Shown piece after piece: positions 14,940 through 21,598 of a stretch of 21,598 nt of DNA (position 1 is the stretch's first letter; every line of letters begins with the position of its first letter). Location: NCBI GenBank assembly GCA_013044365.1, contig JABEUP010000004.1:1-21598 (forward strand), given 5' to 3'. The stretch is from Acidimicrobiaceae bacterium. Its GTDB lineage: Bacteria > Actinomycetota > Acidimicrobiia > Acidimicrobiales > Acidimicrobiaceae. The notes beneath the pieces are model-generated. The model was given only the letters and a program-made list of their open reading frames with translations. It did not search any database and was not told the origin of the DNA. The position numbers and the translations under genes were made by a program.

Positions 14940-16228
14940 CAGAATCTCCGAGAATTCTGACAATCATGGGTTCGGGCGAGACTTCACCCACCATGGTCAA
15001 AACCCACAGGGAGAACTTCTCCAAAATTTCAAAGAAAAAACCTCTTTGTGTCATACTCGACACTCCATTTGGATTTCAACGCAACGCCGGTGACATCGCC
15101 GCCAAGGCAATCGATTATTTCAAAGTATCATTGAACGTCGAGGCCGAGATAGCCTCGTTCAGATCAGCCTTGATCGACCGGTTAGACCAGGAGAGATTCT
15201 TTTCAAAGCTCAGTAATGCAGACTTTATATTTTCCGGTCCCGGAAGTCCGACTTATGCACTCAGGCAGTGGAAGAATACCCAGGTTCCCAAGATTTTGGC
15301 CAACAAACTAGTTAAGGGTCCTGTCATCATAACCTTCTCAAGTGCCGCATCTCTGACCCTGGGAAGCCACACGATTCCCGTTTACGAGATCTACAAGGTC
15401 GGCGAAGAGCCAGAATGGGCTCAGGGACTCGACATTTTGGGCATATTTGGGATAAAGGGTGCAATTATCCCGCACTTCAATAACACCGAAGGTGGCAATC
15501 ATGACACACGCTTCTGCTATCTGGGTGAAGATCGCTTGACGCTTATGGAATCCATGATGAACCCCGGAGAATCGATCTTTGGTATCGATGAACATACGGC
15601 CATTGTTATTGATCTCGACACCGACAAAGTCTCAGTAACCGGTAATGGCACCTTCACTATTAGAAACCAAGGGCGCCAGGTGAATTTTGAGAGCGGGACA
15701 GAAATTCCTCTCCAGTCTCTGATCGATACCCATGTATTTTTTAGAGAAAATACCGCAAATCAGGCTTCCCTCCAGGTGTCCCGGACTTCCGACGAAACCG
15801 GAGAATCCCAAGTCCCAGCTCACGACGGTGTCTCCCCGCTTCTTGTGACAGTTGAGAAGTTGCAACTCGCCTTTGCTGAAGCACTTTCAGAAAGAAACGC
15901 CGAGGTCGCAACCAAGGCGATCCTGTCACTGGAGGCTGAGATTGAGCAGTGGCAGACAGAAACATTTCCTTCCGACGAAATGGGGCAGGCCACATCGGCT
16001 CTCCGATCGATGATTGTGCAACTCGGCGAATTGGCCATAAAAGGTTCGAGTGACCCTGAAGATACATTCGGAGCATTTGTCGATCTGGCACTCAAATTGA
16101 GAATTAAGGCTCGGGAGGAAAAGAGGTGGGACGAATCCGATCAAATTAGAGAGGAGCTGGCACACCTGGGAATAGAGGTCAGAGATATTCCTGGCGGCTC
16201 TGAGTGGATTTCAATCGGAAAGAAGTAG
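14936..16228 (+). CDS. Peptidase S51-like domain fused to CysRS C-terminal-like domain
   Basis: 430 aa from GTG 14936 (4-nt overlap with the hydrolase). Residues 1 to about 285 look like the class I glutamine-amidotransferase-like fold of peptidase E/cyanophycinase (S51): ILTIMGSGETSPTM at the start, FIFSGPGSPTYALRQW (97-112), candidate nucleophile Ser136 in FSSAASL (the GxSAG position), and IIPHFNNTEGGNHDTR with His180 and His189. After a linker (about 285-305), residues 305-430 resemble the helical anticodon-side (DALR) and small C-terminal domains of cysteinyl-tRNA synthetase: FAEALSERNAEVATKAI, then LRIKAREEKRWDESDQIREE, GIEVRDIPGG and a final W. There is no CysRS catalytic core (no HIGH or KMSKS). 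The C-terminal part may bind tRNA or another RNA; three tRNA genes begin 33 nt downstream. Function unknown; the domain reading is from motifs only. Confidence 0.75.
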   Translation: MTESPRILTIMGSGETSPTMVKTHRENFSKISKKKPLCVILDTPFGFQRNAGDIAAKAIDYFKVSLNVEAEIASFRSALIDRLDQERFFSKLSNADFIFSGPGSPTYALRQWKNTQVPKILANKLVKGPVIITFSSAASLTLGSHTIPVYEIYKVGEEPEWAQGLDILGIFGIKGAIIPHFNNTEGGNHDTRFCYLGEDRLTLMESMMNPGESIFGIDEHTAIVIDLDTDKVSVTGNGTFTIRNQGRQVNFESGTEIPLQSLIDTHVFFRENTANQASLQVSRTSDETGESQVPAHDGVSPLLVTVEKLQLAFAEALSERNAEVATKAILSLEAEIEQWQTETFPSDEMGQATSALRSMIVQLGELAIKGSSDPEDTFGAFVDLALKLRIKAREEKRWDESDQIREELAHLGIEVRDIPGGSEWISIGKK

Positions 16229-16261
16229 ATCACCGATTAGGATTTTCCTTCGCTGCTGATT

Positions 16262-16337
16262 GCCCCCATCGTCTAGCGGCCTAGGACGTCGCCCTTTCAC
16301 GGCGGTAACACGGGTTCAAATCCCGTTGGGGGTGCCA
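16262..16337 (+). tRNA. tRNA-Glu (anticodon TTC)
   Basis: A 76-nt cloverleaf including an encoded CCA: acceptor GCCCCCA with TGGGGGT (one G-T pair at the end), anticodon loop CTTTCAC and T loop TTCAAAT. First of three tRNA genes on the plus strand, the Glu-Asp-Phe order seen in many actinobacteria. TAGGAT at 16238-16243 is a weak -10 candidate for the cluster. Confidence 0.95.
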
Positions 16338-16365
16338 GAATTGCTTTTGGAGTAACTATGCTTTT

Positions 16366-16484
16366 GGTTCTACCGGAGCAAGTTTTAGCTCACTGGGACC
16401 TGTGGTGCAGCCTGGAGTGCACGTCGGCCTGTCAAGCCGAAGGTCGCGGGTTCAAATCCCGTCAGGTCCGCTAACGGTAGAACC
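16366..16484 (+). repeat. 10-bp perfect inverted repeat flanking tRNA-Asp
   Basis: GGTTCTACCG (16366-16375) and its exact reverse complement CGGTAGAACC (16475-16484) enclose the tRNA-Asp gene, 20 nt before its 5' end and 4 nt after its 3' end. In the precursor RNA this would clamp the tRNA-Asp at the tip of an outer stem. Confidence 0.6.
16396..16470 (+). tRNA. tRNA-Asp (anticodon GTC)
   Basis: 75 nt without encoded CCA: acceptor GGACCTG/CAGGTCC, D stem GTGC/GCAC, anticodon stem TCGGC/GCCGA with loop CTGTCAA, T stem GCGGG/CCCGT with loop TTCAAAT, discriminator G. Unlike the preceding tRNA-Glu it needs CCA addition. Confidence 0.95.
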
Positions 16485-16490
16485 GTTTGG

Positions 16491-16563
16491 GGTCGAGTAG
16501 CTCAGTTGGTAGAGCGCGCGCCTGAAAAGCGTGAGGTCACCGGATCGACGCCGGTCTCGACCA
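16491..16563 (+). tRNA. tRNA-Phe (anticodon GAA)
   Basis: 73 nt without encoded CCA: acceptor GGTCGAG/CTCGACC, anticodon stem CGCGC/GCGTG with loop CTGAAAA, T stem ACCGG/CCGGT, discriminator A. The T loop reads ATCGACG, so position 54 is A instead of the near-universal T. It starts 6 nt after the inverted repeat around tRNA-Asp. Confidence 0.93.
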
Positions 16564-16635
16564 CATATATCCGGCTGTTCCACATTCTGGGCAGCTAGTA
16601 AATGTAGTTTGCCGGTGGTAAAACTAGAACATTCG

Positions 16636-16665
16636 TTGAACAATGGCGGGAAGGTCTGCTATCGT
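16636..16665 (+). promoter_or_regulatory. Candidate promoter of the formate dehydrogenase operon
   Basis: TTGAAC (16636-16641) and TATCGT (16660-16665), 18 bp apart, resemble a sigma70-type promoter between tRNA-Phe and the formate dehydrogenase. It would leave a leader of about 48 nt, in which the short inverted repeat TACAG...CTGTA (16685-16701) lies. Tentative. Confidence 0.35.
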
Positions 16666-16719
16666 TGCAAACGAATCCCAGTGATACAGATTATCGCTGT
16701 ACGATCCAACTATTTATAG

Positions 16720-18675
16720 ATGGTGGTGCAAATGGGCAAGCATTACGAGCGACTAACCGAACCGCTTATACGCGAATCAGGCAAGCTGCGCACAGCAACA
16801 TGGGCCGAAGCAATTGATGTGGCCTCGCGAGGTTTTCAAAAGGCTATCGATAGGGGCGCGGCCAACTCATTTGGAATGTTCAGCTGCTCCAAGGCTACGA
16901 ATGAATTGAACTTCATTGCTCAAAAGTTCATTCGAACCGTAATGGGAAGCAACAATATCGATAGTTGCAACCGTACCTGACACGCTCCCAGCGTCGCCGG
17001 TCTGGCGACAGTATTTGGAGCGGGTGGCGGAACAAGCTCGTACAATGAGGCGGAAGAGTCTGACTTTATTATCCTTTGGGGCTCAAACGCCCGAGAGGCT
17101 CATCCAATCTATTTTCACCACGTATTAAAGGGCATCCACAACGGGGCCAAGCTCTTCGTCGTTGATCCCAGGAAGACGACATCGGCCCAGTGGGCTGATA
17201 CCTGGCTTGGCTTGGATGTTGGGACAGATATTGCATTGGCGAACGCAGTTGCCCGTGAAATCATTCACGCGGGACTGTTGAACACCGAATTTATCAACCG
17301 GGCCACATCAGGTTTCGACCAGTACGCGGCATCAGTTGAGCCTTTCACCTTGGAGGAAGGTGAAAGGCTTACCTCAGTTCCGGCGGATCTCATACGAAAA
17401 CTGGCACACGGCTATGCCAAAGCCGGGCGGGCACAGTTGTGTTGGACGCTCGGTATCACCGAACACCACAATGGCACCGACAACGTCTTTGCCTTGATAA
17501 ATTTGGCTCTTCTGACCGGTCACGTCGGCCGGTATGGATCGGGAATCGTGCCGCTTAGAGGCCAGAACAACGTCCAGGGCGGAGGGGACATGGGAGCTCT
17601 TCCTAATAAGCTTCCCGGATTCCAGGATATCGAGACTGACACTAGAGCGCGACTGCGATTCGAGACACGATGGGGAACGCAGATTCCGGCCAAAAGAGGA
17701 TGGCACCTTTCCCAGATGTTCGACGCCATGGAACGCGGAGAGCTTCGCACGCTATATGTGATTGGAGAAAATCCAGCCCAGTCTGAAGCAAATGTTTCAC
17801 ATGCCGTCAAGCTGCTTGAGGGGCTTGACCATCTGGTAGTTCAAGACATCTTCCTTACTAAGACGGCCGAGCTTGCTACAGTGGTGCTGCCAGCCGCAGC
17901 TAACTGGGTCGAGGCCGAAGGAACAGTTACCTCCAGTGAGAGGCGCGTTCAAAGGGTACGCAAGGCTCTTGACCCGCCAGGCAATGCCAGGAATGACATC
18001 CAGATACTATGTGATATTGCAAGAAATCTGGGCCACGATTGGGGGAATCCGTCCGCCGAGGAAGTGTGGGACGAGCTCCGCAGCCTTTCACCGATTCATG
18101 CTGGCATGAGCTACAAACGGCTGGAGGAACTGGGGGGGATCCAATGGCCGTGTGTTGACGAGAACGATCCCGGTTCAATGTTTCTTCATGGGCGACTATG
18201 GAAGGACCCGATAGAAGGACCTCTTGCTCCGTTCACCCCGGTCGAGTTCGTTCCAGCCATCGATACTTTAACTGACGAATTCCCAATCCGTCTTACCACC
18301 GGCAGGCGGCTTGACTCATTCAACACTGGCGTGCAGTCGGGTGGCTTCGCTTCTCCTTTGCGCAGACCGGAGAGCCTGAACATGGCTCCGGACGATATGG
18401 CGCAATACGGGCTGGCAGATGGTGAAATTGTCTCGGTATCATCCAGACGGGGGACCATTAAAGCACCGGTATTGTCGGATCCAACACTCCGTAGGGGACT
18501 TGCATTTATGACATTCCATTTCCCGGACGAAGTTGACACAAATGCTTTAACCATCGATGCCTGGGATCCAAAATCAGGAACTGCTGAGTTCAAGGCTACG
18601 GCAATAAGGATCGAAAAAATCGTAGATTCGGCTGGTACAAAGAGATCCTCCTCAAAAATGGAGGTATTAACTTAA
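16720..18675 (+). CDS. fdhA: Selenocysteine formate dehydrogenase, catalytic chain without its N-terminal Fe-S domain
   Basis: 651 aa with TGA 16978-16980 read as Sec87. It oxidises formate to CO2 at a Mo- or W-bis-MGD centre. The active site reads DSCNRT-Sec-HAPSVAGL, aligning with E. coli FdhF CCARV-Sec-HGPSVAGL, and a SECIS-like stem follows. The frame continues without stops through WGSNAREAHP, VVDPRKTT, LLTGHVGRYGSG, PLRGQNNVQGGGDMGALP, IGENPAQSEANVSHA, the Ala/Thr-rich cofactor region LPAAANWVEAEGTV and a C-terminal MGD-binding domain (LTTGRRLDSFNTG, YGLADGEIVSV). The usual front part with CPYCxxGC and CVKG is missing; it is encoded by the last gene of the operon. An in-frame TAG precedes ATG 16720; GTG 16723, GTG 16726 and ATG 16732 are alternative starts, none with a strong Shine-Dalgarno. 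The stop overlaps the next start (TAATG). It could be misread as a broken gene, but all flanking family motifs are intact. Confidence 0.92.
16983..17022 (+). promoter_or_regulatory. Bacterial SECIS element directing Sec at TGA 16978
   Basis: Starting 2 nt after the TGA: lower stem CGCTCC (16983-16988) with GGAGCG (17017-17022), internal loop, upper stem GTCGCC (16993-16998) with GGCGAC (17004-17009), apical loop GGTCT (16999-17003). The GT in the loop lies 20-21 nt downstream of TGA, within the range known for SelB-dependent bacterial SECIS elements; the E. coli fdhF loop also contains GGUCU. Confidence 0.85.
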
Positions 18676-20522
18676 TGGATCTGAAAACATCGGGGAAGCC
18701 GGCATCACCTGAAGAAAAAGAGGCCGTTGACAGTGTCATTGGGCATTTGGAAATACACGGCACGATTGGCACAAACGGCAAAGTATCATCAAACGGACTC
18801 GGAATACCCTTTGACAACAAAGGAGGGCACCAGGAACTACTGCTGCCTGCCCTCCACGCCATTCAGGAAAGAATAGGCTGGCTCAGTCATGGCGCACTGG
18901 ACTACCTAAGCCTTCAACTGGGCGTTCCACCTGCAGAGACCTACGGCGTAGCGAGCTTCTATGCGCTCTTTTCGCTTGAAAAGACACCGCCGACTGTTAT
19001 CCATATGTGCGACGACATCGCCTGCAGAGCTGCTAACAACTCCGATCCAGCTGCCTCGATGAGCGGGCTGTTCGGTGATCCGGACAATGCCACGGGCGAC
19101 GTTATGTGGGTGCGCAGCCCTTGTCTCGGCAGATGCGAAGAGGGCTCCGCCGCACTAATACAGCGGACAGGTAAAGCACATCGCCAGATCCTGGTGGCAC
19201 CGGTAACTGCCAATACACTTTCTGAATCAATTAAAAAACCGATTGGCGAGTGGAATAGCACTGACACTGCGAGGGTTCCTCAGCGGGAGTCCGATCCGTC
19301 TGGCCTGAGACTGCTCAAGAGAGTCGGAATTGTAGATCCGACGTCGATCGATTCTTACCGCAGCCACGGCGGATATGAAGCGCTTAGAACAGCTCTCCAC
19401 ATGGGTTCCGACAATGTAATCAGAGAGATAAAGGATGGGAAACTACTGGGACGGGGTGGTGCCGCTTTCCCTACTGCTGTCAAATGGGACGCAGTAGCCC
19501 GCAATCCGGTCAGACCTCACTATTTCGTCTGTAATGCCGACGAATCAGAGCCTGGCACCTTCAAAGACAGGGTGATTATGGAGCAGGATCCATTTTCTGT
19601 TATTGAAGGTCTTACAATCGCTGGTTATGCCACTGGATGTGAAAAGGGCTACCTTTACATTCGCGGAGAATATCCGCTCGGTGAGGAAAGAGTTGCCAAC
19701 GCTATAGCTCAGGCAAGAAACAAAGGCCTATTGGGAACCGACATCATGGGTCACGGATTCAATTTCGACATTGAAATCCGCAGGGGCGCCGGAGCTTATA
19801 TCGCCGGGGAAGAAACCGCGATGTTTAACTCCATTGAAGGCAAGCGGGCTGAGCCGCGGAACAAGCCGCCATTTCCGGCACAGGCGGGCCTGTTCCACAA
19901 GCCAACTGGCGTTAACAACGTGGAGACGCTACTTAACGTCCTCGAAATCCTTTCGATCGGCAGTACTCGGTTCGCCTCCATCGGTACCCCGGAATCAACC
20001 GGAACGAGGCTGTTCTGCTTATCTGGAAGCGTGAACAATCCAGGCCTATACGAAGCACCATTTGGTATCAAACTGGGAGACCTGCTCAATCTGGCTGGAG
20101 GAATTAAATCAGGTAAGACTTTGAAAACGGTACTCCTTGGAGGTGCGGCTGGATCCTTCGTTGGTCCAGACCAACTCGACATGTCCCTATCATTCGAAAC
20201 GGTGCGAACCAGAGGAGCCACCCTTGGCTCGGGTGTCGTAATGGTATTTGACGGTGATGCCGACATGGACCTCGTCGTTCTCCGAATAGCTCAGTTCTTC
20301 CGGGAAGAGTCGTGCGGCCAATGCGTACCATGCAGGGTAGGGACTGTCCGTCAGGAGGAGTTGCTGGCGAGAGTGGTGGGCAAGGCCACACACGGCACCA
20401 GATCTGAAGAGCTTTCATTATTAGCCAGCGTTGGAACAGTAATGAGGGAATCATCGATATGCGGCCTCGGCCAAACCGCGTCCAACGCAGTGGAGTCCGC
20501 TTTCAAACTTGGACTGGTTTAG
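18675..20522 (+). CDS. Fused NuoE-NuoF type diaphorase subunit of formate dehydrogenase
   Basis: 615 aa from ATG 18675, GGAGG at 18660-18664. Residues about 40-185 are a NuoE/HoxE/FdsG-like thioredoxin-fold domain with [2Fe-2S] ligands Cys112, Cys117, Cys150 and Cys154. Residues about 205-615 are NuoF/FdsB-like: the nucleotide/FMN loop GRGGAAFP (259-266), the second glycine-rich stretch RRGAGAYIAGEETAMFNSIEGKRAEPR, and [4Fe-4S] ligands Cys547, Cys550, Cys553 and Cys596 (SCGQCVPC, SICGLGQ). All ligands are present, so the chain should pass electrons from the Fe-S relay to FMN and NAD+. In many soluble NAD-dependent formate dehydrogenases and hydrogenases these are two genes; here they are one. 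It lies between the two alpha-subunit pieces, overlapping the first by one base. No extra N-terminal ferredoxin domain of the bifurcating HydB type is seen. Confidence 0.93.
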   Translation: MDLKTSGKPASPEEKEAVDSVIGHLEIHGTIGTNGKVSSNGLGIPFDNKGGHQELLLPALHAIQERIGWLSHGALDYLSLQLGVPPAETYGVASFYALFSLEKTPPTVIHMCDDIACRAANNSDPAASMSGLFGDPDNATGDVMWVRSPCLGRCEEGSAALIQRTGKAHRQILVAPVTANTLSESIKKPIGEWNSTDTARVPQRESDPSGLRLLKRVGIVDPTSIDSYRSHGGYEALRTALHMGSDNVIREIKDGKLLGRGGAAFPTAVKWDAVARNPVRPHYFVCNADESEPGTFKDRVIMEQDPFSVIEGLTIAGYATGCEKGYLYIRGEYPLGEERVANAIAQARNKGLLGTDIMGHGFNFDIEIRRGAGAYIAGEETAMFNSIEGKRAEPRNKPPFPAQAGLFHKPTGVNNVETLLNVLEILSIGSTRFASIGTPESTGTRLFCLSGSVNNPGLYEAPFGIKLGDLLNLAGGIKSGKTLKTVLLGGAAGSFVGPDQLDMSLSFETVRTRGATLGSGVVMVFDGDADMDLVVLRIAQFFREESCGQCVPCRVGTVRQEELLARVVGKATHGTRSEELSLLASVGTVMRESSICGLGQTASNAVESAFKLGLV

Positions 20523-20538
20523 AGATGGGGAACGCGAA

Positions 20539-21468
20539 ATGAGTAATGGAACATCTGTCTCGATCCAAAGAGCGGTGAAAATCACAGTAAACGATACAGA
20601 GGTGACTGCGCCAGAGGGTTCCACCATTTTGCAAACCTGCCGGGACCAGGGAATCGACATACCCACCTTGTGCTATCTGGAAAATCTCACACCAGTAAAT
20701 ACCTGCAGACTTTGTATGGTCGAAGTTGAAGGTTCCCGAACTCTAGTCCCGTCCTGTTCGCGCAAGATCGAGCCGGGCATGGTGATCCGGACTGATTCAG
20801 ACAGGGTAAGCAACAGCCGCAAAATGGTTCTGGAACTACTGGCCTCTTCGGTTGACATGTCCATTGTCTCTGCAGAGTTGGCGGACTGGATGGCTAAATA
20901 CCAGGTAGATAAGGAGCGGTTTGGCCCCCTGTCTGCGCCTTCCAAACTTTGGAAGCGGGAAACAACTCATGCTGGACACCATCACAAGACCGATGGCAGA
21001 TCCGCCGCAACTGTCGCCGAACCGGCAAAGATTGACAATGACCAGTACATGAGAGATTATTCGCGCTGTGTACTTTGCTACAAGTGCGTTGAAGCATGCG
21101 GCACCGATGCACAAAATACATTTGCCATTGCTGTCGGAGGACGCGGATTCGAGGCACATATAACCACAGAATTCAACGTCCCGCTGCCAGAATCTGCATG
21201 TGTCTACTGTGGTAACTGCGTTGCAGTATGTCCCACTAATGCGTTAATGTTCAAAATCGAATACGACCTAAGGCAAGAAAACAAGTGGGACGAATCTAAG
21301 CAAAGCGTCACCCGCACCATTTGCCCATACTGCGGAGTTGGCTGCAATCTGGAAATACACGCCCAGGACAACAGAATTGTAAAAGTCACTTCGCCTTTGG
21401 ACCATGATGTTACCCACGGGATGCTTTGCGTCAAAGGTCGTTTTGGCTTCGAATTCATAAACGGCTGA
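20539..21468 (+). CDS. Formate dehydrogenase Fe-S subunit: NuoG-like N-terminus plus Mo-enzyme [4Fe-4S] domain
   Basis: 309 aa from ATG 20539 (GGGG about 10 nt upstream; the frame extends to a TTG at 20509). Domains in order: plant-type [2Fe-2S] ferredoxin domain (about 12-85; Cys45, Cys56, Cys59, Cys73), a bridging segment, two ferredoxin-type [4Fe-4S] motifs (Cys177/180/183/187 and Cys221/224/227/231, the second ending in CP), and a molybdopterin-oxidoreductase Fe4S4 domain with CPYCGVGC (Cys262, Cys265, Cys269) and MLCVKG (Cys297). The chain stops at RFGFEFING, exactly where FdhF continues into its catalytic part (GWDFIND in E. coli). It therefore carries the front of the alpha subunit and should dock on the Sec-containing chain encoded upstream. 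The His/Cys [4Fe-4S] site usual in NuoG-like proteins (HxxxCxxC...C) is absent: the segment reads LASSVDMSIV. Confidence 0.9.
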   Translation: MSNGTSVSIQRAVKITVNDTEVTAPEGSTILQTCRDQGIDIPTLCYLENLTPVNTCRLCMVEVEGSRTLVPSCSRKIEPGMVIRTDSDRVSNSRKMVLELLASSVDMSIVSAELADWMAKYQVDKERFGPLSAPSKLWKRETTHAGHHHKTDGRSAATVAEPAKIDNDQYMRDYSRCVLCYKCVEACGTDAQNTFAIAVGGRGFEAHITTEFNVPLPESACVYCGNCVAVCPTNALMFKIEYDLRQENKWDESKQSVTRTICPYCGVGCNLEIHAQDNRIVKVTSPLDHDVTHGMLCVKGRFGFEFING

Positions 21469-21503
21469 CGCCGTTTCCTCTGTGAAGGAGGAAGGTATTC
21501 CTC
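21459..21503 (+). other. Hairpin cluster at the end of the formate dehydrogenase operon
   Basis: AAACGGC (21459-21465) and GCCGTTT (21470-21476) form a 7-bp stem whose loop holds the stop codon. TTCCTC (21475-21480), GAGGAA (21488-21493) and TTCCTC (21498-21503) can form two mutually exclusive 6-bp hairpins. There is no T tract, so a plain terminator is doubtful. Confidence 0.45.
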
Positions 21504-21598
21504 TCGGCCGCAGAGATAATAGCCTACCTCAGCGGATCGGGGACCCCTGACTTCAATCCCGGGATCAGTCAAGCCCGGGAAAGCCACTAAAATCCAAT
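21504..21598. other. Non-coding right edge with palindromes
   Basis: No gene is supported here. The stretch has the palindromes GGGGACCCC near 21539-21547 and ATCCCGGGAT near 21556-21565, and a second CCCGGG near 21574-21579. It may be the leader of a gene beyond the edge. Confidence 0.3.

Noticed and set aside
16262..16563. tRNA cluster as an integration site of a mobile element
   Set aside because: No partial duplicate of a tRNA 3' end, integrase or other mobility gene is visible on either side in this window.
16720..18675. Reading the formate dehydrogenase as two separate or broken genes (16720-16980 and 17212-18675)
   Set aside because: The frame is open across the TGA, the flanking residues are the conserved active-site motif, and a SECIS-like stem follows. 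The supposed second start at 17212 would cut off conserved sequence.
21482..21550. Short ORF from GTG 21482
   Set aside because: Only 22 residues, no ribosome binding site, lies in the hairpin region.
21487..21590. A tRNA-Sec (selC) gene downstream of the operon, prompted by CTTCAAT at 21551-21557
   Set aside because: The bases around the loop do not pair, no acceptor stem partner for GGAGGAAG exists in the window, and no T loop of the GGTTCGA type is present.
1..21598. CRISPR array, insertion sequence or rRNA
   Set aside because: No regularly spaced repeats, no transposase-like frame with terminal repeats and no rRNA signature was found on reading both strands.

Overview
The window reads like a chromosomal segment of an actinobacterium with about 50% GC by eye. 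The lineage call rests on a SenX3/RegX3-type two-component pair, a clpS-DUF2017 pair, an ABC transporter next to a CtaA-type heme A synthase, a tRNA Glu-Asp-Phe cluster and an SCO6880-family conjugation gene set. The moderate GC would fit an Acidimicrobiia-like lineage better than a high-GC actinomycete, but that is inference. CtaA implies an aa3-type oxidase and hence aerobic respiration; the right-hand end adds NAD-linked formate oxidation.

Layout. 1-3782 (minus strand): a type IV secretion/conjugation-like operon in the order VirB2-like pilin candidate, TrbL/VirB6-like membrane protein, SCO6880-family protein, VirB4-like ATPase (running off the left edge). 3946-6328 (plus): senX3-like kinase, regX3-like regulator and a Fur-family repressor with overlapping ends. 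6397-7713 (minus): serS. 7740-9424 (plus): ABC ATPase and permease, followed by ctaA (9469-10419), clpS (10435-10734) and a DUF2017 gene (10737-11192). 11311-14012: two tandem Gfo/Idh/MocA oxidoreductases, the first with a long N-terminal extension. 14082-16228: an alpha/beta hydrolase overlapping a fusion of a peptidase-S51-like domain with a cysteinyl-tRNA-synthetase C-terminal-like domain. 16262-16563: tRNA-Glu(TTC), tRNA-Asp(GTC), tRNA-Phe(GAA). 16720-21468: a three-gene NAD-dependent formate dehydrogenase operon. 21469-21598: no gene seen, but several hairpins and palindromes.

The most interesting part is the formate dehydrogenase. The catalytic gene has an in-frame TGA at 16978-16980, exactly where formate dehydrogenases carry the catalytic Sec/Cys, and a two-part stem with a GGTCT loop follows directly, as in a bacterial SECIS element. 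A plain ORF caller would split it into two false genes. In addition, the alpha subunit is divided: the N-terminal electron-transfer part, including the CPYCGVGC [4Fe-4S] domain normally at the front of the catalytic chain, is encoded by the last gene of the operon, while the rest of the catalytic chain is the first gene. A fused NuoE-NuoF type diaphorase lies between them. Joined head to tail, the two pieces would rebuild a conventional alpha subunit. Electrons would run from formate at Mo/W-Sec through the Fe-S clusters to FMN and NAD+.
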